64,000 bases of DNA from Erysipelatoclostridium sp. An173 (GTDB taxonomy: Bacteria > Bacillota_I > Bacilli_A > Erysipelotrichales > Coprobacillaceae). The first letter of the stretch is position 1; each line of letters begins with the position of its first letter. The stretch is from NCBI RefSeq assembly GCF_002160495.1, contig NZ_NFKR01000003.1, positions 1 through 64,000 on the forward strand, read 5' to 3'. Made by a program: the position numbers and the translations under genes. Below, one piece after another: positions 18,817 to 27,387 of this stretch. Under the pieces are notes generated by a model. It searched no databases. It had not been told where the DNA came from and worked only from the letters and a program-made list of their open reading frames with translations.

Positions 18817-19546
18817 ATATTTTTTCTCCAAACATTTTTCTTACTTCATTACTATAAGAACCATCTTCATTATGAGCATATAATGGTGGTTCAATTTTTA
18901 GTCCTTTTTTACCTTTATACATTCCTTCAACTAACAAAACATGACTGTCTCGATTGACCTTTGGATAGACAAATCTTATTCTTTTTGGTTCAATATCATA
19001 TTTTTGCATAACATTTAATATTTCAATCATCCGATCAGGACGATGAACCATAGCAAAACGTCCTTTATTATCTAATAAAAAGGCAGCTGCTTTAATTATA
19101 CCCTCTAAATCTATTTTTATTTCATGGCGAGCTATTGTCAAATATTCATTTTCGTTTAAATTACTTTCTTCATCTACTCTAAAAAATGGTGGATTACAAA
19201 CAACTAAACCAACTTTAGGAAAGTTTTTGACAAAATTCGCAATATCGTCATGAACTATTTCTATTTGATCTTCTAGATTATTTAAAGCAACGTTTTTATT
19301 AGCTAGTTCAACTGCTTCTTGTTGAATTTCTACTCCAGTAATTTTTCGATTAGTTCTCTTTGATAAAAGTAAAGGTATTGCCGCATTATTGGTTCCAAAA
19401 TCAACTATATGTTTTACATCTTTATTAATGGTACAAAAATTAGCTAATAAAACAGTATCCAAAGAAAAGTTAAACATGTCTTTCCTTTGGACAATCTTCA
19501 TGTTCTTATGAGCTAATAAATAGTTAACTACTTCTTGATCAGACAT
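18809..19546 (-). CDS. tRNA1(Val) adenine-N6-methyltransferase family protein (TrmN6/YabB)
   Basis: The 245-residue protein is an SAM-dependent methyltransferase of the YfiC/TrmN6 group. It has the SAM-binding glycine/aspartate region (VDFGTNNAAIPLLLSKR), an acidic loop (ITGVEIQQEAVELANKN) and the N6-adenine signature NPPFF in LVVCNPPFF. In E. coli the homolog modifies A37 of tRNA-Val; the target here is by analogy. It overlaps rsmI and follows ricT with a two-base gap. Confidence 0.88.
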   Translation of the reverse strand: MSDQEVVNYLLAHKNMKIVQRKDMFNFSLDTVLLANFCTINKDVKHIVDFGTNNAAIPLLLSKRTNRKITGVEIQQEAVELANKNVALNNLEDQIEIVHDDIANFVKNFPKVGLVVCNPPFFRVDEESNLNENEYLTIARHEIKIDLEGIIKAAAFLLDNKGRFAMVHRPDRMIEILNVMQKYDIEPKRIRFVYPKVNRDSHVLLVEGMYKGKKGLKIEPPLYAHNEDGSYSNEVRKMFGEKIYE

Positions 19547-19548
19547 AA

Positions 19549-20358
19549 CTAATTAGGCTTTTGATTAAATTCAATTTCATCTAGATTAACAAAAATTACT
19601 GCACCATTATTATCGATTTTAATTAAATCATTAATTATATTCAAACCTAATACTTTTACTTCTTTACCTTCATATTTAACGCGACTACCTATTTTTGGAA
19701 AACGTTGTTTCTCTAATGAATAAACATCGTCTTCATATTTTAAACAACACATTAATCGACCACAGGCTCCAGATATTTTATCAATATTTATTGCCAACAT
19801 CTGATTTTTTGCCATGTTAATTGATACACCATTAAATTCTCCTAATAAGGATGTACAACAAAGTGGTAATCCGCATGTTCCTATTCCTCCAATTATTTTT
19901 GCTTTATCACGGGGACCTATCTGTCTTAATTCAATTCGACAACGAAAAACTGTTGCTAACTCTTTTAATAACTCACGAAAATCCACTCTAACATCTGAAG
20001 TATACATAAAAATTACTTTTGCTTTATCCAGAGTAAATTCGCAATTGGTTAATTGCATATCGACATCATAACGAGCTACAATATCTCGACAAGTTACCAA
20101 TGCTTCTTTAGCGTCTTCAAGATTTTTTAGATATGCCTCTACATCTTTTTTTGTTGCTCGACGAGTTATTTTTTTTAATTCTGTATCTAAGTTAAATTCT
20201 TCTATTGATTTTAATGATTGTGATATTTCACCTAATTCTACACCACGAGCAGTTTCAACAACTACATAATCGCCTTTTTCTAAATCAATATCAGTAGAAA
20301 AGTAATAAACTTTTCCAGCACTTTTGAATTTAACACTTGCTAATTTAAGTTGTTCCAT
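19549..20358 (-). CDS. ricT: PSP1-domain protein RicT (YaaT)
   Basis: The 269-residue protein matches RicT/YaaT. The PSP1 core includes YYFSTDIDLEKGDYVVVETARGVELGEI and RVDFRELLKELATVFRCRIELRQIGPRDKAKIIGGIG. A cysteine-rich segment, CGLPLCC, then ACGRLMCCLKYE, supplies the ligands for iron-sulfur clusters. In Bacillus RicT joins RicA and RicF, acts with RNase Y in mRNA processing and supports sporulation and competence. The genes sits between holB and trmN6, as in Bacillus, though no yabA is found here. Confidence 0.93.
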   Translation of the reverse strand: MEQLKLASVKFKSAGKVYYFSTDIDLEKGDYVVVETARGVELGEISQSLKSIEEFNLDTELKKITRRATKKDVEAYLKNLEDAKEALVTCRDIVARYDVDMQLTNCEFTLDKAKVIFMYTSDVRVDFRELLKELATVFRCRIELRQIGPRDKAKIIGGIGTCGLPLCCTSLLGEFNGVSINMAKNQMLAINIDKISGACGRLMCCLKYEDDVYSLEKQRFPKIGSRVKYEGKEVKVLGLNIINDLIKIDNNGAVIFVNLDEIEFNQKPN

Positions 20359-20370
20359 ATAATCTCCTTT

Positions 20371-21312
20371 CTATAAACGATACATCATACTATCTATTAA
20401 CATTAATAGATTAGCATTGCTTTCTATTGTATAAATAGTTTCTAAAATAATTTCAATTTGTTTTATTAATTTGTTTTCATCTATTTGCAAACTATTAAAG
20501 AAATCGTAATGGGCACTGAATACTAAATTTTGATTATGTTTCACGTGAAACATATCTTTCATTGCTAAAACAAGCATATTTAAAAATAATTTAATATCAT
20601 CACGTTCTTTATAGTTCTTCAATAAATTAGTTTGAACATTAATAATCAAATTCATTCTTTTCGTATACAAATCCTCAATAAAATTAATTACTTCAGTTTG
20701 CATATATTCAAATCTTTCATCATATAAATTTTTAGCTTCTTCTTCACTAGCTGATAAATATGTTAAAATTTTAGCAGCCTCTTCAGGAATATTACTTTTA
20801 ATTAAAGCTTTATATATTACCTCTTTACTATCAGGCTTAATATCAATAACTTGACAACGTGACAATATAGTTGGTAATACCCTACTAATATTATTAGTAG
20901 TAAAAATAGCATAAATACCTGATGTCGGTTCTTCTAACATCTTTAATAATGTATTCATAGCTTCTTTAGTAGCTGATTCAATATTTTCAATAATATAAAT
21001 TTTTGCTTTACCTTCTAAAGAAGATTTTTTGAAAGTATCTTGGATATATTCAATATCACCTTTTTTTATTGAAGTCTCTTTTCCATCATATCTAATAATA
21101 TCTCCATACTTATTTTCTAGAACTTTACGACAATCATTACATTTTTCACAAGCTAAAGTTTCGTCACAAATTAATGACATTGCTAAGTAATTTAATGGTA
21201 CTTTCGTATTATTACCAACTAGTAAAAAAGCATGAGGAATTTTATTTTGAATAAATTCATTTTTTATTAAATTATAGAATTTTGGTTGATTTTCCTGTAA
21301 ATATTCTTTCAT
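20371..21312 (-). CDS. holB: DNA polymerase III delta' subunit
   Basis: HolB is part of the clamp loader that opens the DnaN ring. The 313 residues include the AAA+ N-terminal region (HAFLLVGNN), a zinc module ([17 protein letters not shown]), [34 protein letters not shown] and the sensor block [13 protein letters not shown] degenerate P-loop is normal for delta'. The start overlaps the end of tmk by four bases (ATGA). A perfect parS lies inside the gene and is read as MFHVKH. Confidence 0.92.
   Translation of the reverse strand: MKEYLQENQPKFYNLIKNEFIQNKIPHAFLLVGNNTKVPLNYLAMSLICDETLACEKCNDCRKVLENKYGDIIRYDGKETSIKKGDIEYIQDTFKKSSLEGKAKIYIIENIESATKEAMNTLLKMLEEPTSGIYAIFTTNNISRVLPTILSRCQVIDIKPDSKEVIYKALIKSNIPEEAAKILTYLSASEEEAKNLYDERFEYMQTEVINFIEDLYTKRMNLIINVQTNLLKNYKERDDIKLFLNMLVLAMKDMFHVKHNQNLVFSAHYDFFNSLQIDENKLIKQIEIILETIYTIESNANLLMLIDSMMYRL
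20535..20554. promoter_or_regulatory. parS site 4, inside the holB coding sequence
   Basis: The exact parS core TGTTTCACGTGAAACA lies at 20537-20552, with symmetry extending to 20 bp. It is translated within holB as part of DMFHVKHN, so both codon use and site are preserved. Confidence 0.93.
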
Positions 21313-21929
21313 AACTTTTCCTTTATTACAGTTAAAACTTGATCAACGACTTCATCTATTGACTTATTAGCATCAATTTTAGTGATTCGATCAGCAAACT
21401 TATTACAAATTTCCATATAACCTTCATAAACCTTTTTATGAAAATCATTTGACTCTAAATCTAAACGATCAGTACTACGATTTCCTTTATTAATTCTTGC
21501 TAACCCAATTTCATATGGTAAATCAAAAAAGATAGTAGCATCTGGCTGAATATCACCAATTGCAAATTGATTCATTTGATAAACTTCATCAATTCCAATT
21601 CCTCTAGCCACTCCTTGATATGCTAGAGAACTGTCAACGAAACGATCACAAATTACAATATATCCTTGATTTAATGCTGGCTGTACTTTTTCAATTAAAT
21701 GTTGGCGTCTAGCTGCTGCATATAATAAAGCTTCCGTACGAGCTTCCATTTTAACATTTTTTTTATCTAAAATAATATTTCTTATTTGTTCAGAAATATC
21801 AATTCCACCTGGTTCTCTTGTTAATAAAACTTTGTGTCCTTCATCTTTTAGTTTTTCAACAATAATTTTAGACACTGTTGTCTTACCACTACCATCAGGT
21901 CCTTCTAATGTAATAAACTTACCTTTCAT
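21309..21929 (-). CDS. tmk: thymidylate kinase
   Basis: Tmk phosphorylates dTMP to dTDP. The 206 residues hold the P-loop ([12 protein letters not shown]), the DR(Y/F/E)-type motif in LLTREPGG, the substrate motif [13 protein letters not shown] and the lid region [13 protein letters not shown]. It is the first gene of the tmk-holB-ricT-trmN6-rsmI operon. A divergent stress promoter (hsp20) lies 150 bases upstream. Confidence 0.96.
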   Translation of the reverse strand: MKGKFITLEGPDGSGKTTVSKIIVEKLKDEGHKVLLTREPGGIDISEQIRNIILDKKNVKMEARTEALLYAAARRQHLIEKVQPALNQGYIVICDRFVDSSLAYQGVARGIGIDEVYQMNQFAIGDIQPDATIFFDLPYEIGLARINKGNRSTDRLDLESNDFHKKVYEGYMEICNKFADRITKIDANKSIDEVVDQVLTVIKEKL

Positions 21930-22085
21930 TTTTATTTCCTTCCAATTTTTTATAGACTTTCGTTGTATATTATAACATATAGCAATTAAAACGTCATTTT
22001 AAATAAATCATTAAAAATATTGATTTAGCCAATATAAATACCCTATTTTCCTCTATTATTTATGGAAATAAATTAATAAAAAAAA

Positions 22086-22127
22086 TTAGCACTCTATACT
22101 TGACAGTGCTAAAAAATAGACTATAAT
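22086..22127 (+). promoter_or_regulatory. CIRCE operator overlapping a sigma-A promoter
   Basis: TTAGCACTC, nine bases, CAGTGCTAA (22086-22112) matches the HrcA operator CIRCE with one changed base. A promoter overlaps it: TTGACA at 22100-22105 and TATAAT at 22122-22127 with a 16-bp spacer. HrcA binding would block the -35 region directly. Confidence 0.9.
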
Positions 22128-22201
22128 AATAGTTGTAAAAAGAAAAGATGATTTATTCATGAAGTAATTTCAAAGAATAAATTTAAAAGGAGATGATTTA
22201 T

Positions 22202-22627
22202 ATGAAATTACTACCTGGATTTGCAACTTTTGATGATGTTTTTGATAACATGTTTGATGATCATTTCTTTAGAGGAACTAGAACTACTAATTTAATGAAA
22301 ACTGATGTTAAAGAAGTCGGTGACAACTATCAATTAGAAATGGAAGTTCCTGGCTTTGCTAAGGAAGATATTTCTATTGAATTACATGATGGATATTTGA
22401 ATATCAGTGCTAAAAAATCTAATGATAACGATCAAAAAGACAATGATGGTAATATCATTCGTCGCGAACGTTATTCAGGATCTTGTTCACGTAGCTTCTA
22501 TGTTGGTGATGATATTAAACAAGAAGATATTAAAGCAAGTTATAACAATGGTGAGTTGATTATTAAATTGCCTAAAGAAGCACCAAAACAAGTAGAAACA
22601 AAAAGTAATTTTATTCCAATTGAATAA
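22202..22627 (+). CDS. small heat-shock protein Hsp20, copy 1
   Basis: The 141-residue protein is an alpha-crystallin-type chaperone that holds unfolding proteins. It has the short N-terminal arm with FDDVFDNMFDDHFFRG, the crystallin domain (about 35-125) with YQLEMEVPGFAKEDISIELHDGYLNISAKK, RRERYSGSCSRSFYV and ASYNNGELIIKLPK, and a C-terminal I-P-I anchor (FIPIE). The start is at ATG 22202 with AAAAGGAG upstream; a further ATG at 22193 overlaps that site and is rejected. Regulation should be by HrcA through the CIRCE element about 90 bases upstream. Confidence 0.95.
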   Translation: MKLLPGFATFDDVFDNMFDDHFFRGTRTTNLMKTDVKEVGDNYQLEMEVPGFAKEDISIELHDGYLNISAKKSNDNDQKDNDGNIIRRERYSGSCSRSFYVGDDIKQEDIKASYNNGELIIKLPKEAPKQVETKSNFIPIE

Positions 22628-22737
22628 TTTTAGTTAACATTTTCACTATAGTTGATGCTAAAAATAAGAATATTATTATGAAGATGATTTATTCATGAAG
22701 TAATTTCGAAAAATAAATTTAAAAGGAGATGATTTAT

Positions 22738-23163
22738 ATGAAATTACTACCTGGATTTGCAACTTTTGATGATGTTTTTGATAACATGTTTGATGAACCT
22801 TTCTTTAGAGGAACTAGAACTACTAATTTAATGAAAACTGATGTTAAAGAAGTCGGTGATAACTATCAATTAGAAATGGAAGTTCCTGGCTTTGCTAAGG
22901 AAGATATTTCTATTGAATTGCATGCTGGATATTTAAATATCAGTGCCAAAAAATCTAGTGATAACGATCAAAAAGACAATGATGGTAATATCATTCGTCG
23001 CGAACGTTATTCAGGATCTTGTTCACGTAGCTTCTATGTTGGTGATAATATCAAACAAGAAGATATTAAAGCAAGTTACAACAATGGTGAATTGATTATT
23101 ACATTACCTAAAAATGCTCCAAAAGAAATTGATACGAGCAGTAAATATATTCCTATTGATTAA
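22738..23163 (+). CDS. small heat-shock protein Hsp20, copy 2
   Basis: A close copy of the preceding gene, also 141 residues, with the same crystallin domain and C-terminal IPI motif (YIPID). Differences cluster at DEPFFRG, HAGYLN, SSDND and the tail (TLPKNAPKEIDTSSK). Its start and AAAAGGAG site are duplicated exactly. With no promoter of its own visible, it is probably read from the CIRCE promoter before copy 1. A strong terminator follows the stop. Confidence 0.95.
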   Translation: MKLLPGFATFDDVFDNMFDEPFFRGTRTTNLMKTDVKEVGDNYQLEMEVPGFAKEDISIELHAGYLNISAKKSSDNDQKDNDGNIIRRERYSGSCSRSFYVGDNIKQEDIKASYNNGELIITLPKNAPKEIDTSSKYIPID

Positions 23164-23190
23164 AATCCGGTTTAAAAACCGGATTTTTTT
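23163..23190. terminator. terminator shared by hsp20 copy 2 and the BofA-like gene
   Basis: Stem AATCCGGTTT / AAACCGGATT with a very short loop, followed by eight T on the plus strand. The minus-strand sequence also gives A/T-rich flanks, so it can serve both convergent genes. Confidence 0.88.
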
Positions 23191-23351
23191 TATATTAGTG
23201 AGATAATATAAATAATGATAATTCCAGATAATGGTAATAATGATAAAATAAAAATATTTAAAAAGTTATAACTAAAATAGTTGTTAGTAAAAATATTTAT
23301 CAAAAATAAAATTATATAAGCTCTAATGATTACATAAATAATTTGTTTCAT
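23190..23351 (-). CDS. small two-helix membrane protein, BofA-like candidate
   Basis: A 53-residue frame starts at an ATG preceded by GAGGTG. It encodes two hydrophobic helices, MKQIIYVIIRAYIILFLINIF and a second one ending LSLLPLSGIIIIYIISL. The second helix resembles the C-terminal BofA pattern (Asn, a hydrophobic stretch, then Gly/Pro-Gly and more hydrophobics), and bofA lies downstream of recR in many spore formers. BofA restrains the pro-sigma-K protease SpoIVFB in the mother cell. The similarity is short and could be chance for a membrane helix, so the position is the better evidence. No other gene fits this gap. Confidence 0.5.
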   Translation of the reverse strand: MKQIIYVIIRAYIILFLINIFTNNYFSYNFLNIFILSLLPLSGIIIIYIISLI

Positions 23352-23352
23352 A

Positions 23353-23385
23353 AAAAAACACCTCATTAAATTGTATGAGATGTTT
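23353..23385 (-). terminator. hairpin after recR that also contains the next gene's ribosome binding site
   Basis: On the minus strand, AAACATCTCAT pairs with ATGAGGTGTTT and is followed by a T run, overlapping the recR stop. The 3' arm supplies GAGGTG, the ribosome binding site of the BofA-like gene. Confidence 0.75.
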
Positions 23386-23977
23386 ATATTTTTTTTCTAC
23401 CTTCTAATGATTTTAATAATGTTAACTCATCAGCATAATCAATATTACTTCCTATTGGAAGACCATTAGCAATTCTACTAGTATTAATATTTTTCTTGGC
23501 TAATAACTTGGCTAAATAAAGAGCTGTTGTCTCTCCATCTCTAGTAGGATTAGTAGCAATAATTACTTCTTTAACATTATCATCTAAGCGATCAAATAAT
23601 GAAGCAATATTTAAGTCTTCGATTGTTTTACCTTCCATAATCGATACAGAACCATGTAAAACATGATATAAGCCTCGATATTCTTTTACTTTTTCCATTG
23701 CAAAGACATCTTTAGGATCTTCAACTATACAAATAGTAGACTGATCACGATCAGGATCTAAACAAATATCGCAATATTCATTTTCACATATATGACCACA
23801 TTTTTTACAATAATGAATTTTATCTTGAATTGTTGCTAAAGCCTCAGCAAATTCATCAACATATTTTTTATCCATAGATAAAATATGATAAACTAATCTT
23901 TCAGCACTTTTACCGCCAATTCCAGGCAAACGTTTAAAACAATCTACTAAATCCTGAAATGCTTGTGGATAATTCAT
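23384..23977 (-). CDS. recR: recombination protein RecR
   Basis: RecR works with RecO and RecF to load RecA at gaps. The 197 residues show the helix-hairpin-helix (RLPGIGGKSAERLVYHIL), the zinc finger CKKCGHICENEYCDIC, a Toprim domain beginning TICIVEDPKDVFAMEK, and ATNPTRDGETTALYL with the acidic residues. The start ATG has AGGAGG upstream. It follows dnaX after only ten bases, so no ybaB/ebfC gene lies between them, unlike in Bacillus. Confidence 0.96.
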   Translation of the reverse strand: MNYPQAFQDLVDCFKRLPGIGGKSAERLVYHILSMDKKYVDEFAEALATIQDKIHYCKKCGHICENEYCDICLDPDRDQSTICIVEDPKDVFAMEKVKEYRGLYHVLHGSVSIMEGKTIEDLNIASLFDRLDDNVKEVIIATNPTRDGETTALYLAKLLAKKNINTSRIANGLPIGSNIDYADELTLLKSLEGRKKI

Positions 23978-23986
23978 AAGTACCTC

Positions 23987-25867
23987 CTATTCTTCAAATT
24001 CAACTAAATCACCAAACAGTTCAACTGCTAAAGCCTGCGCATCATTTAATTCAGGCTGATTATCTTCTACATCACCAATATGATGGAGAACAATTGGCTG
24101 TGGTTTTGGTAAAGTTCCAGAGCGCATCATTTTAATATATGTATTTCTAAGTTCTGTCCAATTACTACTTTTTACAGCAATAAAATCATAACTTTCACCC
24201 AAAACTTCTGTTAAAAACTTCTTCAACTGATGATAGTTTCTAGTTTCGTTTACTTCATTAACATTTGGCTGATGTTCAAAAGCAATAATAATACCACCTT
24301 CACAAGCAGCAACCGGAGTTCCATCGCAAAGCATTGAAGCAAATTTTGCTGTATTTAAATTAAAACGATAACGAGCAATTACTGACCATTTTTCTTTAAT
24401 TTCATTTAAAACAGTTCGTTTTGCTTGAACTAAAATATTTAATATGTCATCAAATGATACTTCAACATTAACTATTTCTTTCTTTTCTGTTTTTACAGGT
24501 TTATTTTCTACTTCTATCGATTCAATTGGATTATTAACTTCTTCACTATATGTTAAATCTTCAGGATAATAATCAGGCTCATTAATAGGTTCATTATAAT
24601 ATTCGTCTTCTTGGATATCAATAATTGGTTGCTGTTGTACATTATTTTGATTATCAATACCTGCTTCTTGTTGATTATTATTTTGAACATCAGCAGATAT
24701 ATTTTCTTGAATATCATTTTCAACTACTGATGTTGCTTTTGAAGTATGGTCAACTTGTAAAACAGGTGTATTTTCTACATTAATTTTATTTTCATCTTTG
24801 ACTTTATTACAAATTTTAAGCATTGCTAGTTCAAAATATGTATTAGCATTAACTGATTGACTATAATGTGAACTAGCATCAATTAAAATATCAATGATTT
24901 CAAATGCTTCTTCTACTAGAATATATGGTGCTAAATTATCAACATCTTGTTTAGTTAAGACAAATAAAATAGAAATATCCTGAGTATTTTTATAAATAAT
25001 AATATCTTTTAAAACGTCAATTAAATCAAACGTTAATCTTTTAATATCTATACTACCGCTTAGCATGTTTTCAAGCGACTCTAAAACACCCTTGATATCT
25101 TTAGATAATAATTGCTTAATAAACTTAATTTTATTATCCATTGATAATAAGCCATATACTTCATTTACGTTAGCGACCGTAAGTTCATTATTAAAAGCTA
25201 AACACTGCTCTAAGATACTTAAAGCATCACGCATTCCCCCATCAGCTAGTTTTGCAACTAATTCTAAAGCTTTAAGATCATATTTTTTTTGTTCAGATTT
25301 TAAAACAAATTCTAATCGCTCAACGATATCATGATCATCAACTTTTTTAAAATCAAAACGCTGACATCTAGAAATAATAGTTGGCAAAATTTTATGAGGT
25401 TCTGTTGTCGCTAAAATAAAAACAATATGTGCAGGTGGTTCTTCTAATGTTTTTAATAAAGCATTGAAAGCTCCTGGTGACATCATATGAACTTCATCAA
25501 TAATATAAACTTTATATTTACCGTTTATAGGTGCATATTTTACTTTATCAATTAAATCACGTACTTCATCAACACCATTATTACTAGCAGCATCTATTTC
25601 AATAACATCAGGATGCTCCCCTGCAGTTATAGCCTTGCAATTAGGACAATTGTCACATGGTGGATTTTCCCCGGTACAATTTAAAGCTTTTGCTAATAAT
25701 TTAGCGATAGTTGTTTTTCCGGTTCCACGAGGACCAGCAAACAAATAAGCATGACCAATACGATTTTCTTTAATAGCATTTTTTAATGTTGTAACTATAT
25801 GTTCTTGTCCCGCAACTTCTTCAAATGTTTGAGGTCGATATGACCGATATAAAGCTTTATATGACAT
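23987..25867 (-). CDS. dnaX: DNA polymerase III subunits gamma/tau
   Basis: DnaX is the motor and organiser of the clamp loader. The protein of about 626 residues begins MSYKALYRSYRPQTFEEVAGQ. It has the P-loop AGPRGTGKTTIAKLLAKAL, a zinc module (CDNCPNCKAI), the Walker B DEVHMMSPGAFNALLKTLEEPP and the arginine-finger region IISRCQRF. A variable Asn/Gln/Glu-rich linker (about 365-475) precedes the tau-specific C-terminal domain. The ATG at 25867 has GAGGAG ten bases upstream; a GTG six codons earlier contains that site. I did not find a clear frameshift signal for a separate gamma form. Confidence 0.95.
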   Translation of the reverse strand: MSYKALYRSYRPQTFEEVAGQEHIVTTLKNAIKENRIGHAYLFAGPRGTGKTTIAKLLAKALNCTGENPPCDNCPNCKAITAGEHPDVIEIDAASNNGVDEVRDLIDKVKYAPINGKYKVYIIDEVHMMSPGAFNALLKTLEEPPAHIVFILATTEPHKILPTIISRCQRFDFKKVDDHDIVERLEFVLKSEQKKYDLKALELVAKLADGGMRDALSILEQCLAFNNELTVANVNEVYGLLSMDNKIKFIKQLLSKDIKGVLESLENMLSGSIDIKRLTFDLIDVLKDIIIYKNTQDISILFVLTKQDVDNLAPYILVEEAFEIIDILIDASSHYSQSVNANTYFELAMLKICNKVKDENKINVENTPVLQVDHTSKATSVVENDIQENISADVQNNNQQEAGIDNQNNVQQQPIIDIQEDEYYNEPINEPDYYPEDLTYSEEVNNPIESIEVENKPVKTEKKEIVNVEVSFDDILNILVQAKRTVLNEIKEKWSVIARYRFNLNTAKFASMLCDGTPVAACEGGIIIAFEHQPNVNEVNETRNYHQLKKFLTEVLGESYDFIAVKSSNWTELRNTYIKMMRSGTLPKPQPIVLHHIGDVEDNQPELNDAQALAVELFGDLVEFEE

Positions 25868-25930
25868 CACTAATTCACTCCTCACTTTTACCTATTATAC
25901 TATATAATCGATAAAAAAAGGATAAAATTA

Positions 25931-26389
25931 TTAACTTTTATCCTTCTTTCGTTTATTTTTAAAATAATCTTTAATTACTTTAGAACACTGTTCTTCTAAA
26001 ATGCCAGGTATAATTTCTGGATGATGGTTGACAGGCTTTTCACTTTGATAAATACTCGTTAAAGCTAACCACCTTGATTCATAGGCTCCAAAAACAACTT
26101 TCTTTATCCGACTATTTATTATTGCTCCAGAACACATTACGCAAGGTTCTAAAGTTACATATAACGTACACTTATCAAGATACCATGAATCTAACTTTTT
26201 ACAAGCTTCTTCAATTGCTAAAATTTCTGCATGAGCTGTAGCTAATTTGGTAGTTTGTCGTAAATTATGACTACTACTAATAATTTGATTATCTTTAACA
26301 ATAATAGCTCCCACAGGCACTTCATCTTTTTCAAGACATTTTAAAGCTTCCAAATATGCAATCTTCATAAATTCAATATCTTGATCCAT
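25931..26389 (-). CDS. tadA: tRNA-specific adenosine deaminase
   Basis: TadA deaminates A34 of tRNA-Arg(ACG) to inosine. The 152-residue protein holds the zinc and catalytic motifs HAEILAIEEA (His and general-acid Glu) and PCVMCSGAI (two Cys ligands), plus VPVGAIIVKDN. The start has AGGAG six bases upstream. It lies between the SRP RNA gene upstream and dnaX downstream, an order also seen in Bacillus. Confidence 0.95.
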   Translation of the reverse strand: MDQDIEFMKIAYLEALKCLEKDEVPVGAIIVKDNQIISSSHNLRQTTKLATAHAEILAIEEACKKLDSWYLDKCTLYVTLEPCVMCSGAIINSRIKKVVFGAYESRWLALTSIYQSEKPVNHHPEIIPGILEEQCSKVIKDYFKNKRKKDKS

Positions 26390-26411
26390 AATTTTTCTCC
26401 TTTATACAAAA

Positions 26412-26491
26412 AACCACTACACATAGACGGTTATTCTTAATGCTGCTACCTTCCGGTCCTGACATGGTTCGAAGCCGCCTATTGTAATGGC
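26412..26491 (-). ncRNA. ffs: signal recognition particle RNA (small bacterial form)
   Basis: The minus strand contains the domain IV hallmark ATGTCAGGACCGGAAGGTAG-CAGCA, with the asymmetric loop and GGAA tetraloop that bind Ffh. Complementary ends (GCCATTACAATAGGCGG and CCGTCTATGTGTAGTGG) close a long hairpin of about 80 bases. A T run follows directly. A short 4.5S-type RNA, rather than the long Alu-containing Bacillus form, is notable for this lineage. The tadA gene follows. Confidence 0.92.
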
Positions 26492-26583
26492 AAATATGAT
26501 TATATCTTATCTATTAAATAATTTCAATCATTTTTATTATTTATTTATTAAATGTATATTATCATTAACTATAAAAATAAGTT

Positions 26584-27261
26584 TTACATAGCTTCATTTA
26601 ATAATAATTGTTTTTCATCATTATCATTAAAAGCGATTTTCTTCAATCCTGGTTCAAACCATTTAGTAAAAAGACCAATTAATTTTCCTGTTAATAAAGC
26701 TGAAATCAATGTTCCTTCTCTAATTGCTGTTACTCCGCCTAAGAAAATTAAAGAAATGATAACACCAATTAAAACAAATAAGCAATCACAAATAATTTTA
26801 ATTTTAGAAAAAGGCATATTTAAACGTTCACTAAGTGCTAAATTTAATCCTTCTGGAGCATTAGGAACAATATTCATAATAATATATATCGTTGCTCCAA
26901 AAGCACATATTATTATTCCTAAAATCATTAAAATAAATTGACTTGTATATGTTTGCGGATTTAAACCACTTAACATTTGACCAGTAAAATCAACAAAAAA
27001 GCCAAATGCAAAACTAAATGGTGCTTGTAATAAATTCTTTTTCTTAAAATTTTTTTTTAAAACCAAAATTTGAATTAATACAAAAATTACATATGTAACA
27101 ATTGTAATTGTTCCTAAACTAATATTAACTGCCTCACTTAATGGTAAAGTAAATGCAGAAACTGGTGAAATTCCTAAACCAGAAATTATTGATAAATTAA
27201 TTCCAATTGTAATAATAAATAAGCCTATAAAATATAATCCAACACGATTTACTAATTTCAT
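26584..27261 (-). CDS. YczE/YitT-family membrane protein
   Basis: The 225-residue protein has about five hydrophobic helices. Early blocks GINLSIISGLGISPVSAFTLPLSE and VNISLGTITIVTYVIFVLIQILVLKK match the YczE/YyaS/YitT group of integral membrane proteins. GNNVPNAPEGLNLALSERLNMPFSKIK-type residues follow after the third helix. Function is unknown; some members influence secondary-metabolite production. The start has a good GGAGG site. It is a single gene. Confidence 0.78.
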   Translation of the reverse strand: MKLVNRVGLYFIGLFIITIGINLSIISGLGISPVSAFTLPLSEAVNISLGTITIVTYVIFVLIQILVLKKNFKKKNLLQAPFSFAFGFFVDFTGQMLSGLNPQTYTSQFILMILGIIICAFGATIYIIMNIVPNAPEGLNLALSERLNMPFSKIKIICDCLFVLIGVIISLIFLGGVTAIREGTLISALLTGKLIGLFTKWFEPGLKKIAFNDNDEKQLLLNEAM

Positions 27262-27288
27262 TTTTAACCTCCTAATCTAATAAAAAAA

Positions 27289-27311
27289 GTAGGTACCTAT
27301 TTGACACCTAC
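27289..27311 (-). terminator. intrinsic terminator after the DUF5131 gene
   Basis: Stem GTAGGT / ACCTAC followed by seven T on the minus strand. It lies about 75 bases past the stop of the gene at 27388. Confidence 0.7.
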
Positions 27312-27387
27312 ATCATATCGTTAATATTTAATTATGTCTAATACTTATTTTTTATTACTAATTATACATTAAAAGCATTGATGATTA

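Larger units (their letters stand above)
22147..23163 (+). repeat. tandem duplication of a 536-bp hsp20 unit
   Basis: The leader sequence starting GATGATTTATTCATGAAG and the whole hsp20 gene are repeated with a period of 536 bp (second leader from about 22683). The copies are nearly identical except for the last 20 codons and a few single substitutions. The second unit lacks its own CIRCE, so the duplication began downstream of the promoter. Confidence 0.9.

Noticed and set aside
23977-23987. ybaB/ebfC gene expected between dnaX and recR
   Set aside because: Only a ten-base gap is present and no short frame fits; it may lie elsewhere in the genome.
26412-26491. Long Alu-containing SRP RNA
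   Set aside because: The complementary ends close the hairpin at about 80 bases, so the RNA is of the short 4.5S type.
26552-26941. 129-codon plus-strand frame opposite the YczE-type gene
   Set aside because: Mirror of a membrane protein gene, no recognisable domain and no start signal.
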